Shown here piece by piece: positions 1-10,200 of a stretch of DNA of 64,000 bases. This DNA is from Shewanella woodyi ATCC 51908. Lineage in GTDB: Bacteria > Pseudomonadota > Gammaproteobacteria > Enterobacterales > Shewanellaceae. A program made the translations under genes and the position numbers. The stretch is taken from assembly GCF_000019525.1 (NCBI RefSeq), contig NC_010506.1:3224001-3288000 (forward strand). The letters are read 5' to 3'. Under the pieces are notes generated by a model. The model was not told the DNA's origin, made no database searches, and was given only the letters and a program-made list of their open reading frames with translations. Position 1 is the stretch's first letter; each line of letters starts with the position of its first letter.

Positions 1-1580
1 GGTCTTAGATAAAACCACCAGTTAATGGCGATACACAGTGCGTAGAAGATGGCAAAGCCGTAGAGAGCATTCTCAGGTGTGGTTAACTTAATCTGCTCAC
101 CCAAAACCTTAGGAATAATGAATGCGCCATAAGCGGCTACAGCTGATGTCCAACCTAAAACGGGGCCAGCCTGCTCTTTATCAAACACCATAGAGATGGT
201 TCTAAATGTTGAACCGTTACCGATCCCAGTCGCGGCAAACAAGATAAGGAACAACACTAGGAAAGGAACAAAATACTCTTGCGGTGTCGGCGATGCGTAA
301 GCGGCCTGCATAAAGTAAGCAACACCAATGGCACTGGCTACCATGACAACTGCGCAGATCTGGGTCACTTTTGCGCCGCCCATCTTGTCTGCTATCCAGC
401 CACCAACTGGGCGAATAAGCGCACCAATAAAGGGCCCCATCCAGGCGTACATCAATGCACTCGGTCCATTAGGATTGGCGATATCATGGTTCATCACACC
501 GTCGACCATCACATGCTGATAACCAAATATCACTTTTATCGACAAACCAAAGCCTGCAGCAAAACCGATAAATGAGCCGAAAGTCATGGTGTAGATGATG
601 CTCATCACCCAAGTATGTTTATTATTAAAAATCTTATATTGACGAGAGAGGTTCTCGTTAACTTGACCTGGGATCAGTTTTAGAAGAAAAACCGTCAGCG
701 CAATGACTATCGGCAGGACTATCCATTTACTCACCCCAAAGCCTGAGCCGCCAACATTTTCCGGTAGCATCAACCAGAGGCCAAAAATAGAGGTCACAAA
801 TCCAATCGCTAACATGCCTGATATAATGCCAAATGATCCCATCGGGCTTGGCAACTCAGGCGTCACATGAGATGCCTTAATGTTGTTCATCCCCATCCAG
901 CCGACGATAGCCAATGGAATTAAAAACAGTAACCAGATATAGCCTGCATTATGGATCCAAGCATCAGAGCCTGCGGGGATTTTTCCTATTAAGGTCCCTG
1001 ATGTGTTAACCAGCTCCATCGGCTCACCGCCAAAGATCCCAAAGGTCATAAACAGTGGCACTAAGATCTGCATAGTAGTAACACCAAAGTTACCCAGCCC
1101 TGCATTTAACCCTAGAGCTAAGCCCTGCTGTTTCTTAGGAAAAAAGAAACTAATATTGGACATAGAGGAAGCGAAATTACCGCCGCCGAAACCAGATAAT
1201 AAAGCTAAGATCTGAAACACCCACAGCGGCGTATTTTTATCTTGTAGGGCGATACCCGCCCCGATTGCAGGGATCATCAAAAGCGCCGTGGTAAACACTA
1301 TGGTGTTACGGCCGCCACAAAGACGAATAAAGAAGCTACTGGGAATACGTAAGGTTGCGCCGGTCAATCCCGCAACCGCCATCAGAGTGAAAAGCTCAGA
1401 CTTCGCAAACGGAAAGCCAAGGTTGAGCATTTGAATCGTAATGATCCCCCAATATAGCCACACGGCGAAACCACATAACAAACTTGGAATAGAGATCCAA
1501 AGATTACGATTAGCAATCTTCTTCCCTTCACTATCCCAAAACTTGGGATCTTCTACGTCCCATTTTTTGATATCAGACAT
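1..1580 (-). CDS. narK: Nitrate/nitrite transporter, NarK/NarU type (MFS), 3' end beyond window
   Basis: The reading frame opens with ATG at 1580 (MSDIKKWDVEDPKFWDSEG) and runs open for 526 codons to the left edge, so the C-terminus is missing. It encodes a polytopic inner-membrane protein with Gly-rich helices typical of nitrate porters, such as GFGGGNFASSMSNISFFFP followed by GLALGLNAGLGNFGV, and a C-terminal-half segment GIGNGSTFRTISMVFD. These correspond to the two nitrate signature regions of the NarK family. The family moves nitrate in and/or nitrite out. It lies divergent from a NarQ/NarP-like two-component system, with an FNR-like site in the shared upstream region, which fits anaerobic nitrate-responsive expression. 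The 526 residues already exceed E. coli NarK (463), so this is a long variant. Family assignment is firm; the transport mode (symport or antiport) is not determined. Confidence 0.9.
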   Translation of the reverse strand, partial: MSDIKKWDVEDPKFWDSEGKKIANRNLWISIPSLLCGFAVWLYWGIITIQMLNLGFPFAKSELFTLMAVAGLTGATLRIPSSFFIRLCGGRNTIVFTTALLMIPAIGAGIALQDKNTPLWVFQILALLSGFGGGNFASSMSNISFFFPKKQQGLALGLNAGLGNFGVTTMQILVPLFMTFGIFGGEPMELVNTSGTLIGKIPAGSDAWIHNAGYIWLLFLIPLAIVGWMGMNNIKASHVTPELPSPMGSFGIISGMLAIGFVTSIFGLWLMLPENVGGSGFGVSKWIVLPIVIALTVFLLKLIPGQVNENLSRQYKIFNNKHTWVMSIIYTMTFGSFIGFAAGFGLSIKVIFGYQHVMVDGVMNHDIANPNGPSALMYAWMGPFIGALIRPVGGWIADKMGGAKVTQICAVVMVASAIGVAYFMQAAYASPTPQEYFVPFLVLFLILFAATGIGNGSTFRTISMVFDKEQAGPVLGWTSAVAAYGAFIIPKVLGEQIKLTTPENALYGFAIFYALCIAINWWFYLR

Positions 1581-1955
1581 TTCGTTCTCCAACTGAACAC
1601 CAGAGTATTTGATTAAAATCTGCCTTAGAGGCGATTTACCATCGGTATTGAATCTGTCGACCTTTAGCAACTTGTTAACAGATATTTAAATTTATTCTGG
1701 TGAGGAAAATATCATCAGAGAAGAAATGTCAGTTGATCCAGATCATGTTTAGGTCAGCAAATTTGCAGCAGATCACAGCAAACTACTACTAAAGCACTAG
1801 TTAAGGATATTTTGTAATGCATTGTTTTAAAACAAATAAATTTACTTTCAACATCAACTATAAAATAAAATACTTTTCCAAAACTATTAAGTAGTAGTAA
1901 CAAAAACAAAACATTTGGCTGGTATTTATCGAGGATTAATGGTGAAGTTGGTCAT
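1581..1955. promoter_or_regulatory. Divergent intergenic region between narK and the sensor kinase gene
   Basis: This 375-bp AT-rich region separates two divergent genes and carries their promoters. The only strong regulatory motif I see is the FNR-like box listed separately. No ORF or RNA gene is evident. Confidence 0.5.
1733..1746. promoter_or_regulatory. FNR/EtrA-type binding site
   Basis: TTGATCCAGATCAT matches the FNR consensus TTGAT-N4-ATCAA at 9 of 10 defined positions. It lies about 150 bp upstream of the narK ATG and about 210 bp upstream of the kinase gene. In Shewanella the FNR orthologue is EtrA. Which of the two promoters it serves is not resolved; the shorter distance favours narK. 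Confidence 0.55.
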
Positions 1956-3707
1956 ATGATAAGACAGCAATTTAACGATAAGATTGGCTCTATTGACGAT
2001 CAATTAAGTAGCTCCTCTCTGGTTGCCAGAGCGGGACAATTTATGGCGGTGATCATCACCTTGGGCCTTATCAGTATGATCTCCTCCATCCTAGTCACTG
2101 AGAGTCTCAGTGGTGATGCCGAGCAGATAAATCAGGCTGGTGCCCTGCGTATGCAAGCAATACGTGTATCCAGAGCTAATTTGCTAGTTCAAGATGACTC
2201 TAAGCCCCTTGTCACCAAAGAGATGCAGATTTTTGAGGACAAACTTTCTCAGCTTTTTTTCGGTGGCATTACCAGTACAATCGACAACCCACAAATACTG
2301 GCCCAACATAAAAAGATTGTCGCCCTTTGGCAAAGTATAAAAGCCAATATTGAATCGAGTACAGCTGAAGATTTTGATCAATTTACCTTAGTCATCGACA
2401 AGCTTGTCAGTCTGCTCCAGATGGAGTCTGAGAAAAAATTAACCCTACTCAGATTGATTCAGGGGATCACCCTGCTCTCAACTCTCATTGTCACCTCCTT
2501 CGTATTGGTTCGTCTCAACCGCACCGTGATCTCCCCCCTAAAACAGCTAGTGCGCGTCGCTTCTGAAGCGGGTAAGGGAAATTTCGACACTCGCGTCGAC
2601 TACATTGCAGATAATGAGCTGGGCGTACTCTCCCGTACAATTCACAGAATGTCGAAGCAGTTAAAAACCACCTATCAAGAGTTTGAAGATCGTGTGGCCC
2701 AAAAGACCCAAGAGTTAACCCAAAGTAATCAATCTCTTGAAGTGCTCTATCTCGCCGCCAGAAGCCTATCCAATAGTGAATATCATCAAATCGATCAGGA
2801 GATAATTCAAGAACTTGAACAGGTACTTGAGTTTGGAAAAGTGTCAATTGTGCTTAGCGAAACCAGCATCAATGAACTCATCATCTATAAAGCCAACACT
2901 AATATCATAGATCATAAAAACAGAGAGATTCATCAATTCGTACTGGAAAAACAGGGCCACTTTTTCGGCGATATTGTCTGGCAGATCCCAAAAGATAAAA
3001 ACCCTGAAGCATGGCAGCGACAGTTACTTCAAGCCATGGCAGATATTGTGGCGACCTCTATTGATCTTGAGCGAAAAAAGAACAGTGAAAATCGACTACT
3101 CATTGCCGAAGAGCGTGCAGTGATAGCAAGAGAGCTCCATGACTCACTGGCTCAGTCACTCTCATTTTTAAAAGTGCAGATGAGCTTGTTAACCCGAAAA
3201 ATGCAAAAAGGACTGCCCGAAGAGCAAGTAAACGAAACCATAGATGATATCAAGCAGGGGCTTAATAACGCCTACTTACAACTCAGAGAGTTACTCACCA
3301 CCTTTAGACTTAAACTCGATGATCCATCACTGGAAAATGCCCTGCAAGGCACTGTGGCAGAGTTTATTGAAAAGTGCCAACATGACATTGAACTCAAATT
3401 TGAACTTCCACAAAACTACCTGTCAGCCAGCCAAGAGGTGCATGTGCTACAGATCATTCGAGAAAGTCTCTCCAATGTTCATCGACATGCACAGGCGACA
3501 GCAGCAGGTGTTCGACTATTTAAGGACAATAACAAGATACATATCGATATTTGGGATAATGGTAAAGGGATCTCGGATAATCTTGAGCAGCAGGGCCACT
3601 TTGGCTTAGGGATCATGAGGGAGCGGGCAAAGTCACTTAATGCACAATTACATGTGCAAGCAAACTCCCCCACAGGTACTCAGATCACACTTGAATTCAT
3701 CCATTAA
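1956..3707 (+). CDS. narQ: Nitrate/nitrite sensor histidine kinase, NarQ/NarX type
   Basis: This 583-residue inner-membrane kinase has a first membrane helix near residues 27-47. A periplasmic P-box follows, GDAEQINQAGALRMQAIR, the nitrate-binding helix of NarX/NarQ, including the conserved Arg. A second helix lies near 166-187, then a HAMP domain, a coiled coil and a GAF-like central module. The HisKA_3 dimerisation box contains the phospho-accepting His (RELHDSLAQSLSFLK, about residue 395), and a HATPase domain has RESLSNVHRHA, DNGKGI and GHFGLGIMRERA. Length is close to E. coli NarQ (566). It senses periplasmic nitrate/nitrite and phosphorylates the adjacent response regulator, whose gene follows at once. 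NarQ is preferred over NarX because a single NarP-like partner is present and I see no NarX-type cysteine cluster; that choice is tentative. Confidence 0.88.
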   Translation: MIRQQFNDKIGSIDDQLSSSSLVARAGQFMAVIITLGLISMISSILVTESLSGDAEQINQAGALRMQAIRVSRANLLVQDDSKPLVTKEMQIFEDKLSQLFFGGITSTIDNPQILAQHKKIVALWQSIKANIESSTAEDFDQFTLVIDKLVSLLQMESEKKLTLLRLIQGITLLSTLIVTSFVLVRLNRTVISPLKQLVRVASEAGKGNFDTRVDYIADNELGVLSRTIHRMSKQLKTTYQEFEDRVAQKTQELTQSNQSLEVLYLAARSLSNSEYHQIDQEIIQELEQVLEFGKVSIVLSETSINELIIYKANTNIIDHKNREIHQFVLEKQGHFFGDIVWQIPKDKNPEAWQRQLLQAMADIVATSIDLERKKNSENRLLIAEERAVIARELHDSLAQSLSFLKVQMSLLTRKMQKGLPEEQVNETIDDIKQGLNNAYLQLRELLTTFRLKLDDPSLENALQGTVAEFIEKCQHDIELKFELPQNYLSASQEVHVLQIIRESLSNVHRHAQATAAGVRLFKDNNKIHIDIWDNGKGISDNLEQQGHFGLGIMRERAKSLNAQLHVQANSPTGTQITLEFIH

Positions 3708-3737
3708 TCCACCTGCAACAAAATGATGAGGAGCACT

Positions 3738-4379
3738 ATGACAAGAGCACAAATACTACTGGTTGATGATCACCCTACCCTCAGGCAAGGACTAGCTCAA
3801 CTTATCTCACTTGAAGATAACCTAGATGTCATCGCCCAAGCAGGCTCAGGAGATGAAGCCATCAGCCTCGCCATTAAACACGCACCGGATCTGATTTTAC
3901 TGGATCTGAATATGAAGGGCTTAAGTGGCATCGACACCTTAATTGCACTAAAACGTGCAGAGATAGACAGCAAAATCGTCATCTTCACCGTATCCGACAG
4001 TGAGAGCGACGTGCTTCAAGCTATCAAGTTCAACACTGACGGTTACCTGCTAAAAGATTCCGAACCCGAAGAGCTTATCGAGAAAATCAATCTGGCGATT
4101 CAAGGGGAGTTTGTGATCAGCGCTCCACTTACCAAAATTTTAGCCAGATCTCTCAGGCCCGAAAGTAAAGCCTCCTCTCCCCTTGAAAACCTGACTCAGA
4201 GAGAGCTGCAGAACCTAAAGTTAATCGCCTCAGGTAAGAGCAATAAAGATATCGCCAACACCTTAGGGATTGCAGAAACTACAGTAAAAGTACACGTGAA
4301 AAACCTGCTGAAAAAATTAGGCTTAAAGAGTCGCGTCGAAGCAGCTGTATGGGCGGTAGAGCATAAGATTGGCCACTAA
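3738..4379 (+). CDS. narP: Nitrate/nitrite response regulator, NarP/NarL family
   Basis: This is a LuxR/FixJ-class response regulator of 213 residues. The receiver domain has the acidic pair in LLVDDHP, the phospho-acceptor Asp in LILLDLNMKG, and the conserved Lys in YLLKDSEPEE. The C-terminal GerE helix-turn-helix is seen as LTQRELQNLKLIASGKSN and IAETTVKVHVKNLLKKLG. Two in-frame ATGs lie upstream at 3723 and 3726. I chose 3738 because GAGGAG sits just before it and MTRAQILLVDDH is the usual N-terminus. It follows the sensor gene by about 30 bp, so the pair is an operon. The expected targets are nitrate genes such as napEDABC at the other end of the window, where a NarP-like 7-2-7 site is visible. 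NarP rather than NarL is an inference. Confidence 0.88.
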   Translation: MTRAQILLVDDHPTLRQGLAQLISLEDNLDVIAQAGSGDEAISLAIKHAPDLILLDLNMKGLSGIDTLIALKRAEIDSKIVIFTVSDSESDVLQAIKFNTDGYLLKDSEPEELIEKINLAIQGEFVISAPLTKILARSLRPESKASSPLENLTQRELQNLKLIASGKSNKDIANTLGIAETTVKVHVKNLLKKLGLKSRVEAAVWAVEHKIGH

Positions 4380-4435
4380 AAAGCCATCTAATGAAAGAAT
4401 ATTTATAGCTTTAATCTACCAAAAGGAGTTCATTG

Positions 4436-5041
4436 GTGTTTGAAACTTTTTCAATCTATTCAGGGTTAATTGCCACAACCTGGATCACTATCGGGGTATA
4501 TATCGCAAGCCAGTTTTATGCTGGCTATGATCATTCTAGACAGTTTTGCAGTGAGCTAGGCGCAACCGGCAGTCCCACAGAGAAGTTATCTCCGCTTATT
4601 AATAATTACCCTTTAGGCGCTTTATTTTGTTTGTTTGGCTGGTATTTGGCACAGATGACAAATGTTTCAATCTTAGTCAATATTACTGGTTGGTTAGTCA
4701 TAATTCATGGTGTGGGCACTTGGGTTGCTGGCTATTTTCCAATGGATGCAGACCCATTCACTAAAAACCCAACATTTAATTGTAAGGTACACTCGTGGGC
4801 TGGATTTATTATGTTGCTGTCACTGGTTATCGCCCCCATCTTGATCGCTATCAGCCCAACTAGCAGCGCAGTCCCGCTTGCCTTTCGCCTATTCTCGATG
4901 GTATCTGTTATAGGGGCTGTTTATTACCTCTTAGCAATGGCTAAAGCGGTGAAAGCACAAGCCAATGCAGGCATCTATCAACGCATCTCCTATGGCTTTC
5001 AGTTAATATGGTTAAGCGTGTTTTCACTCGTTTTGGCTTAG
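4436..5041 (+). CDS. DUF998-type integral membrane protein
   Basis: This protein of about 201 residues has roughly six predicted membrane helices. The region QFYAGYDHSRQFCSELGATG after the first helix matches the conserved HSRQ-SELGA signature of the DUF998 family, whose function is unknown. A GTG at 4436 lies seven bases behind AAGGAG and is the best start; a TTG at 4433 is also in frame. It follows the response regulator gene by about 55 bp on the same strand and could be co-transcribed with it, but nothing in the protein suggests a role in nitrate metabolism. It could equally be an independent house gene. Confidence 0.75.
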   Translation: MFETFSIYSGLIATTWITIGVYIASQFYAGYDHSRQFCSELGATGSPTEKLSPLINNYPLGALFCLFGWYLAQMTNVSILVNITGWLVIIHGVGTWVAGYFPMDADPFTKNPTFNCKVHSWAGFIMLLSLVIAPILIAISPTSSAVPLAFRLFSMVSVIGAVYYLLAMAKAVKAQANAGIYQRISYGFQLIWLSVFSLVLA

Positions 5042-5053
5042 TGGCTACTAAGT

Positions 5054-5638
5054 ATGATTAAAAAAGAGAAACTCGAAGTAGAATATAAATTATATAGGAG
5101 TATAAATTTCAATATGGATGATAGTAAATGGTACAAAAAACCAGAAATGATCGTTGCGTTTTCAGCACTATTCATTAGTGTTGTGACCACAATAGTTGGA
5201 ATATATTCAGCATACGTTGATAGATCTTATGCAAGAGCTTCAGTTTGGCCAAGAATAGAGATCGCGAGAAGCTATAATGAGCAATCGTTTGAGCTTTGGG
5301 TTACAAACTCAGGCACAGGCCCAGCAATAATTAAACATGCAGAGGTAACATTTAAGGATAGCGTTATTCATCAATGGAAAGACTTAGGTAATATCCCAAA
5401 TTTCATTCAGTCCCATTTAAGTAGCCGTATTTTACCTTCACAGCAAAAAATAAAACCTATAATGTTTAATTATAAAAAGAGAGCAGAAATTGATAGCATC
5501 TTGAGAATGGATGATTACCTTACAATAAATATCTGTTACTGCTCTATTTATAATGAGTGCTGGGAAACAGACAGAAACAATAGACTAACAGAGGTCGAGC
5601 GTTGTGAAATCAACGAAGAGGATAGGTTTTTACAATAA
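5054..5638 (+). CDS. Unrecognised protein with one membrane helix
   Basis: The frame gives up to 194 residues. After a charged N-terminus there is one hydrophobic segment (MIVAFSALFISVVTTIVGIY), then a soluble region with a beta-rich stretch SFELWVTNSGTGPAIIKHAE and three cysteines in NICYCSIYNEC. This layout, one helix followed by an Ig-like fold with a TNSGTGPA motif, occurs in many unassigned bacterial membrane proteins. The ATG at 5054 has no ribosome binding site. An ATG at 5114 (MDDSKWYKK) has AGGAG 13 bases upstream and may be the real start. Base use is more AT-rich than its neighbours, so it may be a recent arrival. I cannot assign a function. Confidence 0.55.
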   Translation: MIKKEKLEVEYKLYRSINFNMDDSKWYKKPEMIVAFSALFISVVTTIVGIYSAYVDRSYARASVWPRIEIARSYNEQSFELWVTNSGTGPAIIKHAEVTFKDSVIHQWKDLGNIPNFIQSHLSSRILPSQQKIKPIMFNYKKRAEIDSILRMDDYLTINICYCSIYNECWETDRNNRLTEVERCEINEEDRFLQ

Positions 5639-5665
5639 ATATATTCAAAATGGCGGCGCTCAGAA

Positions 5666-6940
5666 TCAATCCTGCTCTAAAAAGTTATTGGCGATCGCAT
5701 CACGAAGCAACTTTTGATGCCGCTCAGCCCTTAACGCTAAGTACATCACCACCATACATGCCGCTAATACGCCATAGAGCAACATAAAGCAGGCACTGTA
5801 TACACCAATAATATCCACAGCAAAACCGAATAGGATTGGCAGAGTACAGCCCCCCAAAGCGCCAATTGCAGCCACTATTCCTCCGACACTGCCCATATGA
5901 TGTGGGTAGTGATCGTAGATAGTTTTATACACGCTTGCTCGTCCAAAACCTTGGGCGATACCAATCACAAAAATAAGCAAGGTAAACAGCCACACATTGA
6001 CCTCAAACGAAACCTCAACGTTTTTCTCCACCCCATGGATAATCATAGTGGTTGGCGGATAACTCAAGAAGAACAGGCACACCATACAGATCCAAAATGC
6101 AGTCCAGTTAACCGCCTTGGCACCGTAAGTATCGGCAAACCATCCACCAACCGCCCTTATCATGCTGGAACTAGTCACAAAAAGTAGCGTTAACGCCATG
6201 GACTGGGTCAAAGACAGGCCATAGGCGGATACATAATAATGAGGTAACCAGAGGATCAACGCGAGGAAACTGCCAAACACAAAGTAGTAATAGAGACCAA
6301 ATCGCCACACCTGCAGATCTTTCAAAGGTGCAAGGTGAAAAGCCAGATCATGGCTGTCTCTCTGCTTTCGGTAGTAGCGGTTAACCTCAGGAGCAAAAAG
6401 TCTAAAAAGAATCGCCATAAAGATCATGCCGATCCCATAGGCGTACCCAATCTGCTGCCAGCCAAAGGTATCGACAATAATGGGAACCAACACCAGTGTG
6501 ATAGCAGCCCCCGCGTTTCCTGCGCCAAATACCCCTAGCGCAAACCCTTGGCGTTTAGTCTCAAACCAATCGGTCACATAACGGATCCCTATGGTAAATG
6601 AAACGCCAGTTAAGCCCAGCACAAAACCTATCCAGATATAGCCTGAATAAGTTTCAATTTGTGGCAGATAAAACAGGGGGGGCACCGCCAGCAACATCTG
6701 CCAGAAAAATAGGTTCCGACAGGAAAACTTCTCAGCAAGAAATCCTATGGGTACCCGAAAGATAGCCCCTGTAAAAATGGGCGCTGCCAATAGAAACCCG
6801 AATTCAGTTGCACTTAGCGCTAATCGCTCTTTAAGCTCGATGCCGATTATAGAGTACAAGGTCCAGACAGAGAAACAGGCAGCAAATGCCAGCGTAGCTA
6901 AAGTTAAGGCTAAATAAGCGCGGCGCTGTTGATTATCCAT
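5666..6940 (-). CDS. narK: Nitrate transporter, NarK1/NasA type (MFS)
   Basis: From ATG 6940 (MDNQQRRAYLALTLATLAF) this is a 424-residue MFS protein with about 12 helices. TAGGA lies seven bases upstream of that start; an in-frame start at 6988 has no such signal. Diagnostic parts are FRVPIGFLAEKF in the loop after helix 2, the first nitrate signature in FGAGNAGAAITLV, and GFGRASVYKTIYDHYP in the second half. It is about 100 residues shorter than the transporter at the left edge and more like the proton-linked nitrate uptake type (NarK1/NasA). Two distinct NarK forms flank the NarQP-like genes. It is divergent from recC, and a 17-bp palindrome lies about 110 bp upstream of its start. Confidence 0.85.
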   Translation of the reverse strand: MDNQQRRAYLALTLATLAFAACFSVWTLYSIIGIELKERLALSATEFGFLLAAPIFTGAIFRVPIGFLAEKFSCRNLFFWQMLLAVPPLFYLPQIETYSGYIWIGFVLGLTGVSFTIGIRYVTDWFETKRQGFALGVFGAGNAGAAITLVLVPIIVDTFGWQQIGYAYGIGMIFMAILFRLFAPEVNRYYRKQRDSHDLAFHLAPLKDLQVWRFGLYYYFVFGSFLALILWLPHYYVSAYGLSLTQSMALTLLFVTSSSMIRAVGGWFADTYGAKAVNWTAFWICMVCLFFLSYPPTTMIIHGVEKNVEVSFEVNVWLFTLLIFVIGIAQGFGRASVYKTIYDHYPHHMGSVGGIVAAIGALGGCTLPILFGFAVDIIGVYSACFMLLYGVLAACMVVMYLALRAERHQKLLRDAIANNFLEQD

Positions 6941-7052
6941 AAAGATCCTAAAATTGAATACTGTGTTTAATGCCTGATTGAAAAACACGCAACAATTACA
7001 TAATAATTAACTTCACTTAAAAACCAACCAGATTTATTAACATAAGCAGGTT

Positions 7053-7069
7053 TTGATGTCCTACATCAA
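7053..7069. promoter_or_regulatory. Perfect palindrome upstream of the second narK
   Basis: TTGATGTCCTACATCAA has 7-bp arms with perfect complementarity around a 3-bp centre. The half-sites resemble FNR (TTGAT/ATCAA), but the spacing is three bases longer than the FNR consensus. It could be the site of another CRP/FNR-family regulator. Its position, about 113 bp upstream of the transporter ATG, suits an activator. Confidence 0.35.
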
Positions 7070-7270
7070 TTTTTAGCAAACAAACCCAGGATAAAAAGTA
7101 CCAACTGCGTATTGCTTTGATATTGTCCGAACGCCCTCTATTGAGCCCAAATACCAAGAGATTAGGTAGACTTACTAAGTTAAACACATAGAATGGATAG
7201 CTAATACCAATCAGTATAAGTTGACACGCTAACTCACCAAGATACTGATTCAATTTCCTTAGGAATATTC

Positions 7271-10200
7271 ATGCTCTATCTTGTTCAATCGAATCGAATG
7301 GAAGCCCTTTCTGCTCAACTGGCGCAGGAGTTACAAACCCCCATTCCCGGTATGCCATTACTGATGCCGGAGCAGATATTGGTACAGAGCCCAGGGATGT
7401 CCACTTGGTTAAGGCTTGAGATCGCCAGCAAGAACAAGATAGCTGCCGCATTGGAGTTTCCTCTGCCTTCGAGCTTTATTTGGCAACTTTGCCACATTTT
7501 ACTGCCCGATGTACCTAAGGAAAACGCCTTCACCAAACCTTCGATGACCTGGAAATTGATGGAGTTGCTACCCGAGCTGCTCGATATTGAAGAGTTTGCT
7601 CCCCTTAAAAACTATCTCAATCCCAACCTAAACTCAGTTTCTGAGCAGAGCTCTGATAATGAGCTAGATGAGAGGCCTGAAGAGCCACTCAAGCTGTTTC
7701 AGCTTTGCGGCCAGATAGCGGATATCTTCGATCAATACTTGGTATATCGCCCCGACTGGATAGCTGCTTGGGAGGCCAGCGAGCCCACATTACCACCAAA
7801 AGGTGAAAAACTCGCGCCAGCTCAAGCTTGGCAACCTATATTGTGGCGCGCGCTTATCAAGTTTAATAACGAGCGATTGAACAAGAGCCGCTACCACAGA
7901 GCCAACCTACACCAATCTCTGTTTGATGCCCTTGATGATCCCAACACCTCCCTTGAAGGCTTACCAAGACGCTTATTCGTATTTGGGATCTCCTCCATGG
8001 CGCCACAAACCTTAGATGTGCTCTATCATCTGGCCAAGCGCATCGATGTGATCATGTTGAATTTAAGTCCCTGTCAACACTACTGGGGCGATATTATCGA
8101 TCCACGCCTGCGTGCTCGTATGGCGCTGGAGTACGCCAATAAACATAAACTCGAAGCCCAGTGGGAAGATAAACTTGAAGTGGGTAATCCCCTGCTTGCC
8201 AATAATGGCAAGATGGGACGTGAACTGCTGGATCTGATTTTAGAACTCCCCGAGGAGCACACCAACTTTAACTTCGAATGTTATCAAGACCCAGGGGTTA
8301 AAAACCTACTTCAAGGTGTACAGCGAGACATTCTTGAGCTTGAAACCAGAGGCAGAAGCTTAGGCCCTGATGCCTCACTGTATCTAACCCTCGATGGACG
8401 CCGTCCACTGACAATCGATGATGACTCGCTGACGTTAAGAAGCTGTCATAGTCCACTACGAGAGATTGAAACTCTGCACGATCATCTGCTGGAGATGCTC
8501 TCACGGGAACCTGTCGATCCCAATGATCCTTTGCTTGCCAAAGATATCGTTATCATGCTGCCAGATGTAGCAGCCTACGCCCCCTATATCGACGCTGTTT
8601 TCTCGGCCAAACAGGGCGCTCACTATATCCCCTACGCCATTGCCGACCGAGGTGCAGCGCAGGAATCACCGCTGATCAACAGCTTTCTTAATATCCTCGC
8701 CATCAACCAGAGCCGCTTCGCCCTCACTGACATCTTAGGGATTTTAGAGGTACCTGCAGTACTCAGGCGATTCGAGCTCGATGATGATGACTTGATGATG
8801 ATACGCCAGTGGCTAGAGCAAGCTGGCGTGCGTTGGGGACGAGATGAAACCAGCAGAGCGGCACAGTCTCTGCCAGCATTCGATAAAAACTCCTGGGCAT
8901 TTGGCATTAAACGTCTCATTTTAGGCTACGCATTTAGCGATGATGCGCCGCTCTATCACGACACCTTAACCGTTATGGGGATCGAGGGGCAGTCGGCTCA
9001 AGCATTAGGCAAGCTACTCAACTTCATCGAAGCCTTAGATGAATACCGTCTACAACTTGGCCAAACATGTGAAATTGAAGTGCGTATGGCCCAGCTCAAT
9101 CAGCTACTGGATGATTTTTATGAGGTGGATGATGAAGAGCGCATGCAGCTACAAGCTATACGTGAAGCGATCAGCAAATTAAAAACTGAGCTGTCTGATG
9201 CAGGTCAAATCACGCCGCTAAACACGCAAGTACTGCAAAACTGGTTTAACAGCACCCTGAGTGAGTCTCGTGTCGGCCAACGATATCTGGCCGGTAGCGT
9301 TAACTTCTGCACCTTAATGCCGATGCGATCCATTCCTTTTAAGGTGGTGTGTTTAGTTGGCATGAACGATGGTATCTATCCTAGGGTTCAGCACCCAGTA
9401 GGCTTTGATCTGGTGGCGCAGTTTGGCCCACGCAAAGGCGACCGTTCACGCCGTTTAGATGACAGATACCTATTTTTAGAAGCGATACTCTCAGCCCGTG
9501 AGCAACTTTATATCAGCTATATTGGCCACAGTGAGCGCGATAACTCCGAGCGGATCCCCTCAATGCTGGTCTCTGAACTGGTTGAGTATTGCCAGCTCTG
9601 TTACCTGCCAGAGACATTCAACAAACTCGACTCGAGTGATGCTGAAACCGTTATCAAGGTGATCCCTGCTATTGAAAAGGCAGTTCACCAGCAGTTGTTA
9701 ATTGAGCAGCCACTGCAACCTTTCGATGAGCGCCTTTATGTAAGTCCGGCCTCAGAGATTGACGGCGCAATTCAACTCAAACAGAGCTACTCGGCCCAGT
9801 GGTGCCCGACCAAAGCTGCAGGCCAATCAGCAGATGGTCTCGAACGTACTCCACGGTTTATTGATAATGGGGTTACTATCACCCAAGCTACAGAACTGGC
9901 CGACAGTCTAGATAGCCAGGAGCTAGAGATCTCGGCGCTTATCCGTTTTTTCAGAAATCCAGCCCAATACTTTTTCAATCGCACTCTTAAGGTCGACTTG
10001 GGGCTTAATATTCAAGCTGACGATAACGATGAGCCCTTTAATCTCAATGCCTTAGAGCGTTATAAGCTACAAGCTAATCTACTCGATAACGCGATTGAGC
10101 AAAAACTGGAAGCCCCAGACGAAACGCTATTACAGCGACTCAAAGCCGGTGGTGAGCTGCCACTCGCCCCCTTTGACGACCTACTTCTGGGCAATTATCT

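Noticed and set aside
279..1215. Plus-strand open frames across the left edge
   Set aside because: They lie antisense to the long NarK frame, have no ribosome sites and show no family features.
2515..2847. Minus-strand frames inside the sensor kinase gene
   Set aside because: They are shadows of the coding frame, whose domain order is complete and convincing.
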